DNA from: CAZJDV01 sp964544865
Lineage (GTDB): Bacteria > Chloroflexota > Dehalococcoidia > Lucifugimonadales > CAJWER01
Assembly: GCA_964544865.1 (NCBI GenBank)
Contig: CAZJDV010000016.1
Span: 1 to 34,806, forward strand
Reading direction: 5' to 3'
Length of the DNA stretch: 34,806 nucleotides
How positions within the stretch are numbered: position 1 is the stretch's first letter; each line of letters begins with the position of its first letter. The notes beneath the pieces were generated by a model. The model ran no database searches and had not been told where the DNA came from. It worked only from the letters and a program-made list of their open reading frames with translations. Positions 7,802 to 16,908 of the stretch are shown here, piece after piece. The position numbers were made by a program, and so were the translations under genes.

Positions 7802-10594
7802 CTACCCCATTTCGCCCCAATTGTAGCCCGTCTTGAGAACCACCGCCAGGGGCACGGCCAGCTCCATTGCGGCGGGCATTAGCTCCAGCACCATCGCCTT
7901 CATCTGCTCCAGCTCATCGACGGGCAGCTCGAAGATCAGCTCGTCGTGGACCTGGAGTATCATCATGGCGCGCAGGCCAAGCGCGTCCATCCGCTCCTGG
8001 ATACGGATCATGGCGAGCTTGATGATATCCGCGGCGGTGCCCTGAATGGGCATGTTGATAGCCATTCGCTCGCCGGCCGCCCTGACATGGGAGCTGCTGG
8101 AGCGGATCTCCGGGATGTAGCGCCTCCGGCGCATCAGCGTCTCCACGTAGCCGGTCGTATTCACCTGCGCCTTGATCGAGTCTACATACTCGCGGATGCC
8201 GGGGTACTGGCCGAAGTATGCGTCGGTGAAGCTCTTACCCTCCTCGGCGGTCAGCCCGGTCTGCCGGCTTATCCCAAAGGGGCTGAGGCCGTAGATAACC
8301 CCGAAGTTCATGATCTTGGCGATTCGCCGCATGTCGGCGTCCACCTGGTCCAGGGGCACGCCATACACGGTCGAAGCCGTGGCGGAGTGTATGTCCAGGC
8401 CGCTCTGGAACGCCATCATGAGGCCTGGATCGCGGCAGAGATGGGCCAGTATGCGAAGCTCGATCTGGGAGTAGTCGACACCCAGCAGCATCCAATCCGG
8501 TGCGTTGTCGGCGATGAACGCCTCTCGCACCCGGCGGCCCAACTCGGTCCTGATGGGGATGTTCTGCACGTTCGGGTCGTTGCTGGACACGCGGCCCGTG
8601 GCCGATCCGGTCTGCTGATAGCTGGTGTGTATGCGGCTCGTGTCGGGATTGACCTGGCCTGGAAGCGAGTCTACGTAGGTGGATTTTATCTTGGTTAGCT
8701 GCCGGTACTCTAGGACGTGGTCGAGCACCTGGACCGCCTTCGGGTCCACGTCCGCCACCTCGCCCAGGTCCACGACGATCTTTAGCCGCTCCAGGGAGGC
8801 TGCGTCGGTGGAGAAGCCGGTCTTGGTCTTTTTCGTGGGCGGAAGCCGCAGCTCCTTGAATAGCACGTCGGCGAGCTGCTGGGACGAGCCGATGTTGAAC
8901 TCGTGGCCGACCAGATCGTACATCTCGGCCTGGATACCGCTGATGTCGGCCGCCAACTCCACGGACATCGTTTCCAGGTGGCCGGAGTCGATTGCGACGC
9001 CGCTGATCTGCATCCTGACCAGCACCGGGACAAGTGGAATCTCGACGGTTTCCAGGGCGTTCCGGACCCCCTTCTCCTCCACTTCTTTGGAGAAAATCCC
9101 ATAGAGCTGCCACGTCAAGTCCGCATCTGCGGCGGCGTATTCAGCCGCCCGCTCTATAGGCGTCTGGGCTATGGTGGTCTGCTTCTTGCCCGTGCCTATC
9201 AGTTCGGTGATCGGCGTCATCTCAACGCCCAGGCACTCCAGCGCCAGCGCCTTCAGGCCAACGGATTTTCTCCCGCCGACGTGGGCCGCCACCATGGTGT
9301 CGAAGGCGAGGTTTTCGACCTGGAGACCGTGCCTCGCCAGCACGGTCATGTCGAAGTTGGCGTTGTGGGCGATCTTGGGAACGGACTCGCTCTGCATGAT
9401 AGGGCGCAGTACGTCGAGCACGCGCTCCAGCGGGAGCTGCCTACCATCGTCGTGCCCGACGGGCACGTACCAGCCGGCGTTTGGCGAATTGGAGAAGGAT
9501 ATCCCGACCAGCGCGGTGGCCACGGCTTTCGGGCTCGTCGTCTCCGTATCGAAGGCGAACCCTCGTGATGAATCGAGCTCGCGCACCAACTGCTCCAGGG
9601 CCTCGGGGGTGTCCACCACCGCATAGTCGGTCTCGCGAATCGGGGTCTCCATCGGGAGCCCGGCCTGGGACGCCGGAACGCCGCCGCCCTGGGGATCGGG
9701 GATACGATTCACGACACTATGGAACTCGAGTTCGCCCAACGCTGCAACGACCTCGGCGCGGTCGTATTTCCAGAACCGCGCCTTCTCAAGGTCGAGATCG
9801 ACGGGCACGTCGGTGGCAATGGTGGTCAGGAACTTGCCGCGCAGGGCCAACTCCCTGTTTTCACGAAGGCTCTGCTGGATCCTCGGAGGCTTGACCTCTT
9901 CGATGCGCTCGAAAATCCCCTCGACGGTGCCGAACTCGTTGAGGAGTTTGATGGCGGTCTTGGCCCCTACGGCCGGCACGCCGGGGATGTTGTCGGAGGT
10001 ATCGCCCTGGAGGGCCTTGATGTCGGCGACGGCCTCCGGTCCCAGCCCGCCGTATCTCTCACGCACCTTCGCGATGTCGTAGAGGGTGCTCCGCTGGACG
10101 CTATAGCTCAGCAGGACACGCACCCAGAGCGAGACAAGCTGCAGCTCGTCGGTGTCGCCGGTGAGGACGATCGTCTCGATCTGCCGCTCTTCCGCCTGGC
10201 GGCAGAGGGTGCCCAGCACGTCGTCCGCCTCGTAACCCTTCTGATCGAAGATGGGCACGCCAAACAAATCCATGAGCCGCCGCACGTGGTCGATCTGCGG
10301 CGGAAGCTCGGGGGGCGTCGGCGGCCGCTGGGCCTTGTACTGGTCGTACTCCAAGTGCCTGAACGTCGGGGCCGACAGGTCGAAGGCGATGGCGCAGTGG
10401 GTCGGACGCAGGTCCGCAAGCACGCGCAGGAACGTGTTGATGAACCCGTAGACGGCGCCGATCTCCTCGCCCGTCCTGCGGACGTTCATGGGCTGCTGGA
10501 TGGCGTGAAAGGCTCGGTGCGCCATGGCGTGGCCGTCCATTAGGATAAGCAGGGGCGCATCCTCAAGCATGGACATGGTCTTGTCGGCCGCCAT
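7802..10594 (-). CDS. polA: DNA polymerase I (5' nuclease, 3'-5' exonuclease, polymerase)
   Basis: A full-length 930-residue Pol I used for Okazaki-fragment processing and repair. The N-terminal third is the 5' nuclease domain (LILMDGHAMAHRAFHA at 15-30, then GYEADDVLGT and GDTDELQL). The proofreading domain looks active: DTETT (about 350), HNANFDMTVL (about 413) and YAAADADLTWQLY (about 486) give the three exonuclease motifs. The polymerase has motif A DYSQIELRILAHL (about 706), motif B RRIAKIMNFGVIYGLS (about 757) and motif C QVHDELIF (about 882). A GGAG about 9 bases upstream supports ATG 10594, and a promoter with a perfect -10 box lies directly ahead. The gene is intact throughout. Confidence 0.97.
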   Translation of the reverse strand: MAADKTMSMLEDAPLLILMDGHAMAHRAFHAIQQPMNVRRTGEEIGAVYGFINTFLRVLADLRPTHCAIAFDLSAPTFRHLEYDQYKAQRPPTPPELPPQIDHVRRLMDLFGVPIFDQKGYEADDVLGTLCRQAEERQIETIVLTGDTDELQLVSLWVRVLLSYSVQRSTLYDIAKVRERYGGLGPEAVADIKALQGDTSDNIPGVPAVGAKTAIKLLNEFGTVEGIFERIEEVKPPRIQQSLRENRELALRGKFLTTIATDVPVDLDLEKARFWKYDRAEVVAALGELEFHSVVNRIPDPQGGGVPASQAGLPMETPIRETDYAVVDTPEALEQLVRELDSSRGFAFDTETTSPKAVATALVGISFSNSPNAGWYVPVGHDDGRQLPLERVLDVLRPIMQSESVPKIAHNANFDMTVLARHGLQVENLAFDTMVAAHVGGRKSVGLKALALECLGVEMTPITELIGTGKKQTTIAQTPIERAAEYAAADADLTWQLYGIFSKEVEEKGVRNALETVEIPLVPVLVRMQISGVAIDSGHLETMSVELAADISGIQAEMYDLVGHEFNIGSSQQLADVLFKELRLPPTKKTKTGFSTDAASLERLKIVVDLGEVADVDPKAVQVLDHVLEYRQLTKIKSTYVDSLPGQVNPDTSRIHTSYQQTGSATGRVSSNDPNVQNIPIRTELGRRVREAFIADNAPDWMLLGVDYSQIELRILAHLCRDPGLMMAFQSGLDIHSATASTVYGVPLDQVDADMRRIAKIMNFGVIYGLSPFGISRQTGLTAEEGKSFTDAYFGQYPGIREYVDSIKAQVNTTGYVETLMRRRRYIPEIRSSSSHVRAAGERMAINMPIQGTAADIIKLAMIRIQERMDALGLRAMMILQVHDELIFELPVDELEQMKAMVLELMPAAMELAVPLAVVLKTGYNWGEMG

Positions 10595-10623
10595 CGCGCC
10601 GCTCCAGCCGGGGTATGGGAGCG

Positions 10624-10652
10624 ATTATACACCGCGCCGAGGATTGGAGTCA
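10624..10652 (-). promoter_or_regulatory. probable sigma-70-type promoter of polA
   Basis: On the minus strand a perfect TATAAT (10624-10629) stands 29 bases before the polA ATG. A weak -35, TGACTC, lies about 17 bases further upstream. This predicts a short leader of about 20 bases. Confidence 0.6.
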
Positions 10653-10871
10653 CAGCGCCAGGGCAGAGACGCGTTGGTATCCCGTACATCAATCTCTGCT
10701 GCCACCTGTCGCATCTAGTCATACAGGTTGCTGAGACGCCTCGGTCGCGCAAACGTGGAACCGACGAGACCGCGCGAACGCTGCTAACGCGCGGTTGCCG
10801 CCATGATATGTTTCGCTCAACCTAGATATCATCCCGTGTGAGGAACAGGCTTGGCCAAATTCAGTACAGCA
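10653..10871. other. intergenic stretch, no gene seen
   Basis: Between the polA promoter and the decayed cassette I find no credible frame, RNA gene or repeat. The stretch is less GC-rich than polA. A short near-palindrome around CGCGCGAACGCTGCTAACGCG near 10775-10795 has no T-run and no clear role. Confidence 0.4.
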
Positions 10872-11393
10872 TCAAACATTGATCACCTGGCGCTGTTCAA
10901 AGAGATGAGACCGGATCAAATCAACCAGGGCCGGATCATCTCTGACGTTCTCGCACAGTAGATCACAAGCCTTTGTGAATAAGTAAAGGCACTCATCGAA
11001 TGTAGCCGCGCGCAGATCGTTTCCCGGCTCGAATGTTCCCACGACAGGCTCGAAAGAGTTGGGGCTGGGGCATGAGAATTTTGCCCGGCAGCCAGCGGGT
11101 CTTCATCTTGGTCAACCCAATTTTCAGATTCGTCAGTTCGATAAGAAAACTGAACCGCACCAAATTCGCTACAGCAGGTGGGAATAGCTCATTGGGAAGC
11201 TGGGCAGAAGTCCGACGGAGAGCCTTTTCAACCGGTGTGGGACCGGTGAATGGCGCCGAAGCAAGAATCCAGTCTCTTACTGTGACAACCGAGTAGCTGT
11301 TGCGGGTCCTACGGCGTGAACCCCCAAAGCTGTACCGACGGTTTCGAGTTCCTCTGCCTCCAGAATCTCACGTAACCGGTCTCGAAATGACAC
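10872..11393 (-). pseudogene. broken hypothetical gene next to the XRE repressor (two frameshifts)
   Basis: Three successive minus-strand frames together read as one protein of about 170 residues. It starts at GTG 11393, directly after the repressor's TGA (zero spacing): MSFRDRLREILEAEELETVG. That frame stops at 11277. A second frame continues with VRDWILASAPFTGPTPVEKA and runs to 10993. A third, open from about 11109, carries FEPVVGTFEPGNDLRAATF and ends VRDDPALVDLIRSHLF...NV at 10872. The shifts therefore lie near 11285-11300 and near 11050. I do not recognise the family. The tight junction with the repressor suggests a two-gene module, possibly toxin/antitoxin-like or a regulated accessory gene, but nothing in the sequence proves that. 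Confidence 0.55.
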
Positions 11394-11643
11394 TCAGTCT
11401 CCCTCAAGCGTCTTCTCACATTCGACGGCGAACTCCGCCAGTGAAATACCTATCACCGTGCAAAAAGGTCGCACCTCAACGAAGTCTAGGCGTCGCTCGC
11501 CCCGTTCACACTTGCTTATGCAACGATTGCGTTTGGCCCACACGGTTCGCAACATCCGCCTGCGTTGGGCCATAACGCTCCCTTGTGTCCCGAAGGAGAC
11601 GCAAGAACAGGCCATAGTCCCTTGAGAATATGGATTTATCCAC
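11394..11643 (-). pseudogene. XRE-family helix-turn-helix regulator with one frameshift
   Basis: From GTG 11643 the frame reads MDKSIFSRDYGLFLRLLRDT, then ERYGPTQADVANRVGQTQS, a classical lambda-repressor-like helix-turn-helix. It then runs into LHKQV and a stop. The next frame continues exactly where the domain should: ISKCERGERRLDFVEVRPFC, then IGISLAEFAVECEKTLEGD, to TGA at 11394. One surplus base near 11520 separates the two halves. Restored, the protein would be about 82 residues, a usual size for a stand-alone XRE regulator. The palindrome at 11697-11719 is a natural operator candidate. It may be a dead gene or a sequencing indel; the broken downstream gene favours decay. Confidence 0.75.
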
Positions 11644-11678
11644 GCGGCGTATTCCGACCGGTGCTATCTGTCTTTCTT

Positions 11679-11707
11679 AGGATAGAGTCAGTATTGGGAT
11701 AGTCCAA
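11679..11707 (-). promoter_or_regulatory. predicted promoter of the XRE regulator
   Basis: On the minus strand TTGGAC (11702-11707) and TATCCT (11679-11684) are separated by exactly 17 bases, a sigma-70-like layout. The -35 hexamer lies within the palindrome at 11697-11719, the expected arrangement for autorepression. Confidence 0.45.
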
Positions 11708-11719
11708 ATTGGACTATCC
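11697..11719. promoter_or_regulatory. 23-bp palindrome, candidate XRE operator
   Basis: The arms GGATAGTCCAA (11697-11707) and TTGGACTATCC (11709-11719) are perfect inverted copies around one central base. It lies 54 bases before the repressor GTG and covers its predicted -35 box. It lacks a T-run, so a terminator is unlikely. The remaining intergenic DNA to 11983 shows no credible gene. Confidence 0.6.
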
Positions 11720-11983
11720 AGACGGTGGTGGGAGCCGTTGGCAGTTCGCCGGGGCACGAGGGGAGCTACTACTGGTTCGCTACTTCGGGGCGGACCACGC
11801 ACGCTGAGTGTCGAAAAGCCCATTTTGATCGTCTCGTGGGTCGACGGCGCAGGCACCAAGAGTCGTTCTGGAGCCACCTTGAGGCATATCTGAGAGAGTA
11901 GCAAGAATAGACCCAAGGCGCTTAACGCTGGGGGCAGACCAACCCCAACGATGCTCAGCACCGATATGACTACGTCAGCGGCG

Positions 11984-13825
11984 CTACACTACCCTGCGAG
12001 TCGAACTGCGCCAGGCGTCTCTGAGAGCCTCGGCCAGGCCGTCGAACGCGTGGTCAAGGATGCCTTCGCCGAGTTGCGCCGCCGTCGAGTCCACGGCGTC
12101 CTTGACGGCGGCCAGGTCGTCGTCCACGGCGCAGTGGTGCTGCACGTAGCACTTGAGTTTCGGCTCCGTCCCAGATGGGCGAACAGTGATGCGGGTGCGC
12201 CGGTCCGGCGACAGGAAGAGGGTGACGATGTCGTCGGAGCTGCCCATGCGGTACTTGTCCGGAGACCTAAGATCCTCGCCGAGGCGGTCTTCGACACCGG
12301 TGACAAGAAGGTCCGCGATGCTCGTGGGCGGCTTGGAGCGCAGGTGGAGCATGACGGCCTTCATGACGTCGCGGCCCGTCTTTCCCGGCAGCTCCACCAG
12401 GTACTGGACGTTCTTGTAGTAGCCGTGCCTCTCGTATAATTCGTCGAGGTACGCCGGAACAGTCGTACCTCGATCCTTGAGCCACGAGGCCATCTCGCAG
12501 ATGAGCAGGGACGCGATGGCCGCGTCTTTGTCACGAACGAAGTCGCCTGCCAGGTAGCCCAGGCTCTCCTCCGCGGCGAATACGAACCCGGCGGTGTCGT
12601 CCATCTGCTCGATGATCCGTGCGATGAACTTGAAGCCGACCCGCAGGTCGTCCCTCGGGCTCAGCCCGAAGCCGCGGGCGATGTCGGCGATGAGACCCGT
12701 GGTCACGAGCGTGGTCAGCACGAGGTCGCCGCCAGCGAGCAGTCCGCTCTCGCGGCGCCGGGACAGCAGGTAGTGGGAGAGGGCCGCGCCGACCTGGTTG
12801 CCGGTGAGTAACCGGACCTCCGGCGAGTCCCATGAGATCCTCGCGGCGACGCCCACGCGGTCGGCGTCCGGGTCCGAGCAGACGGCGATATCAGCGCCGT
12901 GGGTCCGCGCGAGACGGATGGGCAGATCCATCACCTCGCGGTACTCGGGGTTGATCAGGTCGCCGGGCGCGGTAGGAAACTGTTCGTCGGGGGCAAGCTG
13001 CTCGGCGACCGTCGAAACGTGGAAACCCTCGGCGCGAAGCACGGGCAGTACGTTGGTCGAGCCCGCGCCGTGGATGGGGCTGAAGACCACGCTCGCCGAT
13101 CTGCTGAGGGTAGTCGAAAGGCCTCGGACCGCCTCAAGATAGGCGTCGTCCACATCCTTGCCGATGCCCGTGACGAAGCCTTGCGACCTCGCCTCGTCGA
13201 TCGGCATGGCGCGTATCCCGCTCACTCCTGCAACGAGCTGCATGAACCTCGCGTCGTGGGGCGGGACGACCTGCCCGCCGTCAGACCAGTAGAACTTGAA
13301 GCCGTTGTCGGTCCTCGGGTTGTGGGAGGCGGTGATCTGGACTCCGGCCGTCGCTTCCAGGCGCCGGACCGCGAAGGATATCTCCGGCGTCGCGCGCATC
13401 CCGTCGAACAGGTACGACCGGATGCCGTTGGCTGCGAACACCTCGCAGGCGAGCGTCGCCAACTCTTTCGACTGCTTTCGAGCCTCGTAGCCCACGACTA
13501 CGCCCGCCTGTTTCGCCTCGGGTCCGTAGTCGTCGATGAAGTGGCTCAGTCCCTGGGCGACCTCGCCGATGGTCCGCGAGTTGACCCGGTTGGGCCCGAC
13601 GCCGAGGGCCCCGCGAATCCCGCCCGTGCCGATATTCAAGCGGGTGTAGAACGAGTCCTCCAGGAGATCCCATCGTTCCTGGCGGACGAGTAGCTCAATC
13701 TCGGGCGCGAGGACCGCAAAGTCCGGATCATCCAGCCACTTCTCCAGGCCGCTCAGCGCCTCGCGGCTGAGTCGTTTTTTCGCCCTTAGCCATGATCCCA
13801 ACTCTCCCGACCCGAAGTCGGCCAT
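11984..13825 (-). CDS. alpha-D-phosphohexomutase (phosphoglucomutase/phosphomannomutase type)
   Basis: Interconverts hexose 1- and 6-phosphates through a phosphoserine enzyme. At 613 residues it matches the longer PgcA/PGM2-like branch rather than the roughly 450-aa ManB branch. Visible signatures are GTGGIRGALGVGPNRVN (domain 1), the phosphoserine loop TASHNPRTDNGFKFYW (about 169), the Mg2+ loop DPDADRVG (about 321), the sugar-recognition motif EESLGYLAGDF and the phosphate-binding RPSGTEPKLK (about 551). The start has a GAGGT-like site about 6 bases upstream. It is the last gene after metK in the same direction; the 246-base gap (13826-14071) shows no clear terminator. Glucose or mannose preference cannot be decided from sequence. 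Confidence 0.92.
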   Translation of the reverse strand: MADFGSGELGSWLRAKKRLSREALSGLEKWLDDPDFAVLAPEIELLVRQERWDLLEDSFYTRLNIGTGGIRGALGVGPNRVNSRTIGEVAQGLSHFIDDYGPEAKQAGVVVGYEARKQSKELATLACEVFAANGIRSYLFDGMRATPEISFAVRRLEATAGVQITASHNPRTDNGFKFYWSDGGQVVPPHDARFMQLVAGVSGIRAMPIDEARSQGFVTGIGKDVDDAYLEAVRGLSTTLSRSASVVFSPIHGAGSTNVLPVLRAEGFHVSTVAEQLAPDEQFPTAPGDLINPEYREVMDLPIRLARTHGADIAVCSDPDADRVGVAARISWDSPEVRLLTGNQVGAALSHYLLSRRRESGLLAGGDLVLTTLVTTGLIADIARGFGLSPRDDLRVGFKFIARIIEQMDDTAGFVFAAEESLGYLAGDFVRDKDAAIASLLICEMASWLKDRGTTVPAYLDELYERHGYYKNVQYLVELPGKTGRDVMKAVMLHLRSKPPTSIADLLVTGVEDRLGEDLRSPDKYRMGSSDDIVTLFLSPDRRTRITVRPSGTEPKLKCYVQHHCAVDDDLAAVKDAVDSTAAQLGEGILDHAFDGLAEALRDAWRSSTRRVV

Positions 13826-14071
13826 CAGCTACCTCGCGCTCCGCCTATCTGGATCCAGTCCTTGCCGTCGCCAGAAGAGCGGCCCCCGTCTCAAGTTTCC
13901 GAATATGCGACCGAGTAGCGCTTTGGACCGTCTCCCCGTATCCCTTCCCAACCAGGAAGGGGAGGTGTTATATGTGAGGGACACCCTCGGACTCGCGGCA
14001 AACAGGCTGCGCCCCTGTGCATACCTCCTATTCACCCTTACGTCCGGCACCCAGCACCTAACACCTTCCTT

Positions 14072-15316
14072 CTACCTTCCTGCCTCGTCCGCGACCCGAC
14101 CCACGAAGGCCTCTCGGCGGAGATCGGCGGCCTTGTCAGTGCGCTCCCAGGGCCGGTCCAGGTTCTCGCGTCCGAAGTGCCCGTAGGCGGCCGTCTGCTT
14201 GAATATCGGGCGTCGCAGGTCCAGGTCGCTGATTATCGCCCCCGGCCTCAGGTCGAAGTGCTTGTCCACCAGCCTGACTATGGTGTCGTCGGGCACCTTG
14301 TTCGTGCCGAAGGTCTCCACGGAGATCGAGATCGGCTGGGCCATGCCGATGGCGTAGGATACCTGGACCTCGAGGCGGTCGGCCAGTCCGGCGGCCACCA
14401 GGTTCTTGGCCACGTATCGAGCCGCGTAGGCCCCGGAGCGGTCGACCTTGGTCGGGTCCTTTCCGGAAAACGCGCCGCCGCCGTGCCTGGCGATCGCACC
14501 ATAGGTGTCCACCAGTATCTTCCTGCCCGTGAGACCTGTGTCACCGACGGGGCCGCCGGTCACGAACCGCCCTGAGGGGTTAATATGGTACCTGGTGTCC
14601 TTGTCGCGCAAAGATCGGGGAATGATTTCGTGGGCGACAAGCTCGGTGAGGTCGCGCTCGATGACCGACTGGCTCACCTCGGGACTGTGCTGGGCGCTCA
14701 TGACCACCGTATGCACGCGCTTGGGAACACCGTAGGCGTACTCGACTGTCACCTGCGACTTGCCGTCTGGGCGCAGATAGGCCAGAATGCCCTCCTTCCT
14801 GACCTCCGCCATTCGGAGGCAGAGCTTGTGGGCCAGGGAGATGGGAAGCGGCATCAGGTCGTCGGTCTCGGTGCAGGCGAAGCCCACCATCATGCCCTGG
14901 TCACCCGCCCCGAGCAACGCGGTGTTCTCGCCGTTGCTCTCGACCTCGCCCCGCGCCTCCTGGGAGACATCCACGCCGCGGGCGATGTCGGTGGACTGCT
15001 CGTCGATGGATACGGCCACCCCGCAGGACTGGTAGTCGAAGCCGTAGGTGGAGTCGACATAACCGGCATCCCGTATGGTGTGGCGCACCAGCTTCGGGAT
15101 ATCCACGTACTCGGCGCTTGTGGTGATCTCCCCCATGACCATCACCAGCCCGGTCGTCACACAGACCTCACACGCGACGCGGGCCAGCGAGTCCCTTGCC
15201 AGGAACGCGTCCAGGACGGCGTCGGATATCTGGTCGCACAGCTTGTCCGGGTGACCCTCGGTAACCGACTCCGACGTTACGAGATAAGACGGCGAGTCTG
15301 AGAAGCTAAAGGGCAT
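14072..15316 (-). CDS. metK: S-adenosylmethionine synthetase
   Basis: Makes SAM from methionine and ATP, releasing phosphate and pyrophosphate. The 414-residue product is family length. The N-terminal motif SESVTEGHPDKLCDQISDAV, the ATP-binding GAGDQGMMVGFACTET and the loop region GGGAFSGKDPTKVDRSGAYA are all intact. An AAGGAG six bases before ATG 15316 fixes the start. It follows ahcY by 78 bases and so lies in the transcript led by the SAM-I riboswitch, meaning its product would repress its own operon. Confidence 0.97.
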   Translation of the reverse strand: MPFSFSDSPSYLVTSESVTEGHPDKLCDQISDAVLDAFLARDSLARVACEVCVTTGLVMVMGEITTSAEYVDIPKLVRHTIRDAGYVDSTYGFDYQSCGVAVSIDEQSTDIARGVDVSQEARGEVESNGENTALLGAGDQGMMVGFACTETDDLMPLPISLAHKLCLRMAEVRKEGILAYLRPDGKSQVTVEYAYGVPKRVHTVVMSAQHSPEVSQSVIERDLTELVAHEIIPRSLRDKDTRYHINPSGRFVTGGPVGDTGLTGRKILVDTYGAIARHGGGAFSGKDPTKVDRSGAYAARYVAKNLVAAGLADRLEVQVSYAIGMAQPISISVETFGTNKVPDDTIVRLVDKHFDLRPGAIISDLDLRRPIFKQTAAYGHFGRENLDRPWERTDKAADLRREAFVGRVADEAGR

Positions 15317-15394
15317 TTATTTCTCCTTGGAGGATAGGCGGTACCTTACGAGCCAACGAGCGGCCGGAAAGCCGCTCCGGCGAGCATGGTGACC

Positions 15395-16666
15395 TTAAGT
15401 CCCGTCCTCCCAGCTTTCGATGTATTTGCGTTGCTCATCCGTCAGCGAGTCTATGGTGATTCCCATTGCGCTGAGCTTCAGCGCACCTACTTCATCGTCT
15501 ATGTCGCGCGGCACGGGGAAGACCTTCTTGTCCAGGTTGTGGGCGCTCTGCCCGAGGTACTCGACCGTGAGCGCCTGGTTGGCGAAGCTCATGTCCATTA
15601 CGGCCGATGGATGGCCCTCGGCGGCGGCCAGGTTGATGAGCCGCCCCTCTCCAAGCAGGTAGAGGCGGCGGCCGTCCTGCATCAGGTATTCGTCCACGTA
15701 AGGCCTGACGGCCTGTTTGCCATCGGCCATGGCCTCCAGGGATTCGATGTCGATCTCGACATTGAAGTGCCCGCTGTTGGCGATTATAGCGCCGTCCTTC
15801 ATCAGCTCCAAGTGGCTCCGGTCGACCACCTTCATGCCGCCGGTCAGAGTGATGAAGATGTCGCCGATCCCGGCGGCCTCCCGCATGGTCATGACCCTGT
15901 GACCCTCCATGGCGGCCTCCAAGGCGCGGATCGGATTGATCTCGGTCACGATCGTATTGGCCCCCATGCCCCGGGCCCGCATCGCCACGCCCTTGCCACA
16001 CCAGCCGTAACCGGCCACGACGACGTTCTTGCCAGCCCACAGGACATTGGTCGCCCTGGTGATGCCGTCGAGGGTGCTCTGGCCCGTGCCGTAGCGGTTG
16101 TCGAAGAAGTGCTTTGTGTCGGCGTCGTTCACCGCGACGATGGGATACATGAGCTTGCCGGCCTCGGCCAGGCTGTTGAGACGGACCACGCCCGTTGTGG
16201 TCTCCTCCGTCCCGCCGATGACGTTTCCGAGCTGCTCGGTCCGCGTGCTGTGGAGCATGGCGACGAGATCGGCGCCGTCGTCCATTGTGATGTTGGGCCC
16301 GTGGTCAAGGACGGCGTTGATATGTTTATAGTAGACCTCGTTGTCCTCTCCCTTGATGGAGTAGGTGGCGATGCCGTACTCGACCGCGAGGGCCGCGGCG
16401 ACGTCATCCTGTGTGCTAAGCGGGTTGCTGGCGCACAGGATGACCTCCGCGCCGCCGTCCCGCAGCGCCAGGGCAAGGTTCGCCGTCTCGGACGTGACGT
16501 GCAAACACCCCGCGATCCTCAGTCCGGAGAGCGGCTTCTCTCTCGTGAAGCGCTCTCGAATCTGCCTCACTACAGGCATCTCCCGGGCCGCCCAATCGAT
16601 GCGCCTGACGCCATCTGCCGCCAGCGACGCGTCTCTGATATCTCCTGTTATAGCCTTCGCTGCCAA
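15395..16666 (-). CDS. ahcY: adenosylhomocysteinase (S-adenosyl-L-homocysteine hydrolase)
   Basis: Splits S-adenosylhomocysteine, the product of SAM-dependent methylation, into adenosine and homocysteine using a bound NAD+. The 423-residue form lacks the roughly 40-residue insert of many proteobacterial and eukaryotic enzymes. Visible are LHVTSETANLALAL (substrate domain), the NAD fold VVVAGYGWCGKGVAMRARGMG (about 215), NSGHFNVEID and the C-terminal region SFANQALTVEYL. The start is TTG 16666, supported by AGGAGG five bases upstream; no ATG fits. The adenosine it makes is a candidate substrate for the PfkB kinase encoded just upstream. Confidence 0.96.
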   Translation of the reverse strand: MAAKAITGDIRDASLAADGVRRIDWAAREMPVVRQIRERFTREKPLSGLRIAGCLHVTSETANLALALRDGGAEVILCASNPLSTQDDVAAALAVEYGIATYSIKGEDNEVYYKHINAVLDHGPNITMDDGADLVAMLHSTRTEQLGNVIGGTEETTTGVVRLNSLAEAGKLMYPIVAVNDADTKHFFDNRYGTGQSTLDGITRATNVLWAGKNVVVAGYGWCGKGVAMRARGMGANTIVTEINPIRALEAAMEGHRVMTMREAAGIGDIFITLTGGMKVVDRSHLELMKDGAIIANSGHFNVEIDIESLEAMADGKQAVRPYVDEYLMQDGRRLYLLGEGRLINLAAAEGHPSAVMDMSFANQALTVEYLGQSAHNLDKKVFPVPRDIDDEVGALKLSAMGITIDSLTDEQRKYIESWEDGT

Positions 16667-16908
16667 ATCTGCCTCCTGATAATCCTCTGTATGCCGCTTA
16701 GGGCTCCAACCCTCGGCGGGTCTGGCGCCACTTTCGTGTCAACATTCGTCCCTAACACATCTGCTCCCCTCGCCTGGGCGGGGGCAACTTGTTTGCTCTA
16801 TCTAGGGGCTCCTTTCCGACCTCGGAGGGACCTCTTGATGAGTTTCAAGATAGATTCCATGCAGGCAGTGATGGCTGCCACGAGCCCACGGTTGTCAACA
16901 TCGATCTC
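16667..16908 (-). other. gap between the pfkB-type gene and ahcY, with two weak hairpins
   Basis: No gene is seen. A nested hairpin (GCCG-AGGG...CCCT-CGGC arms, 16693-16717) lies about 30 bases before the ahcY start. A GC-rich hairpin (CCCCGCC / GGCGAGGGG) lies near 16772-16790. Neither has a T-run and neither matches a SAH or SAM riboswitch that I can recognise. Confidence 0.35.

Noticed and set aside
11677..11961. 94-codon minus-strand frame upstream of the XRE gene
   Set aside because: It runs through the palindrome and predicted promoter, has Pro/Ser-rich composition and no ribosome binding site.
15358..15377. Perfect 7-bp GAGCGGC/GCCGCTC hairpin between ahcY and metK as a terminator
   Set aside because: No T-run follows on the minus strand, and the metK ribosome binding site is close behind, so at most it is a processing or stability element.
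16681..16740. Possible SAH or SAM riboswitch directly ahead of ahcY
   Set aside because: Only a simple nested hairpin is visible; none of the conserved SAH or SAM-II cores could be found, unlike the clear S-box at 20480-20600.
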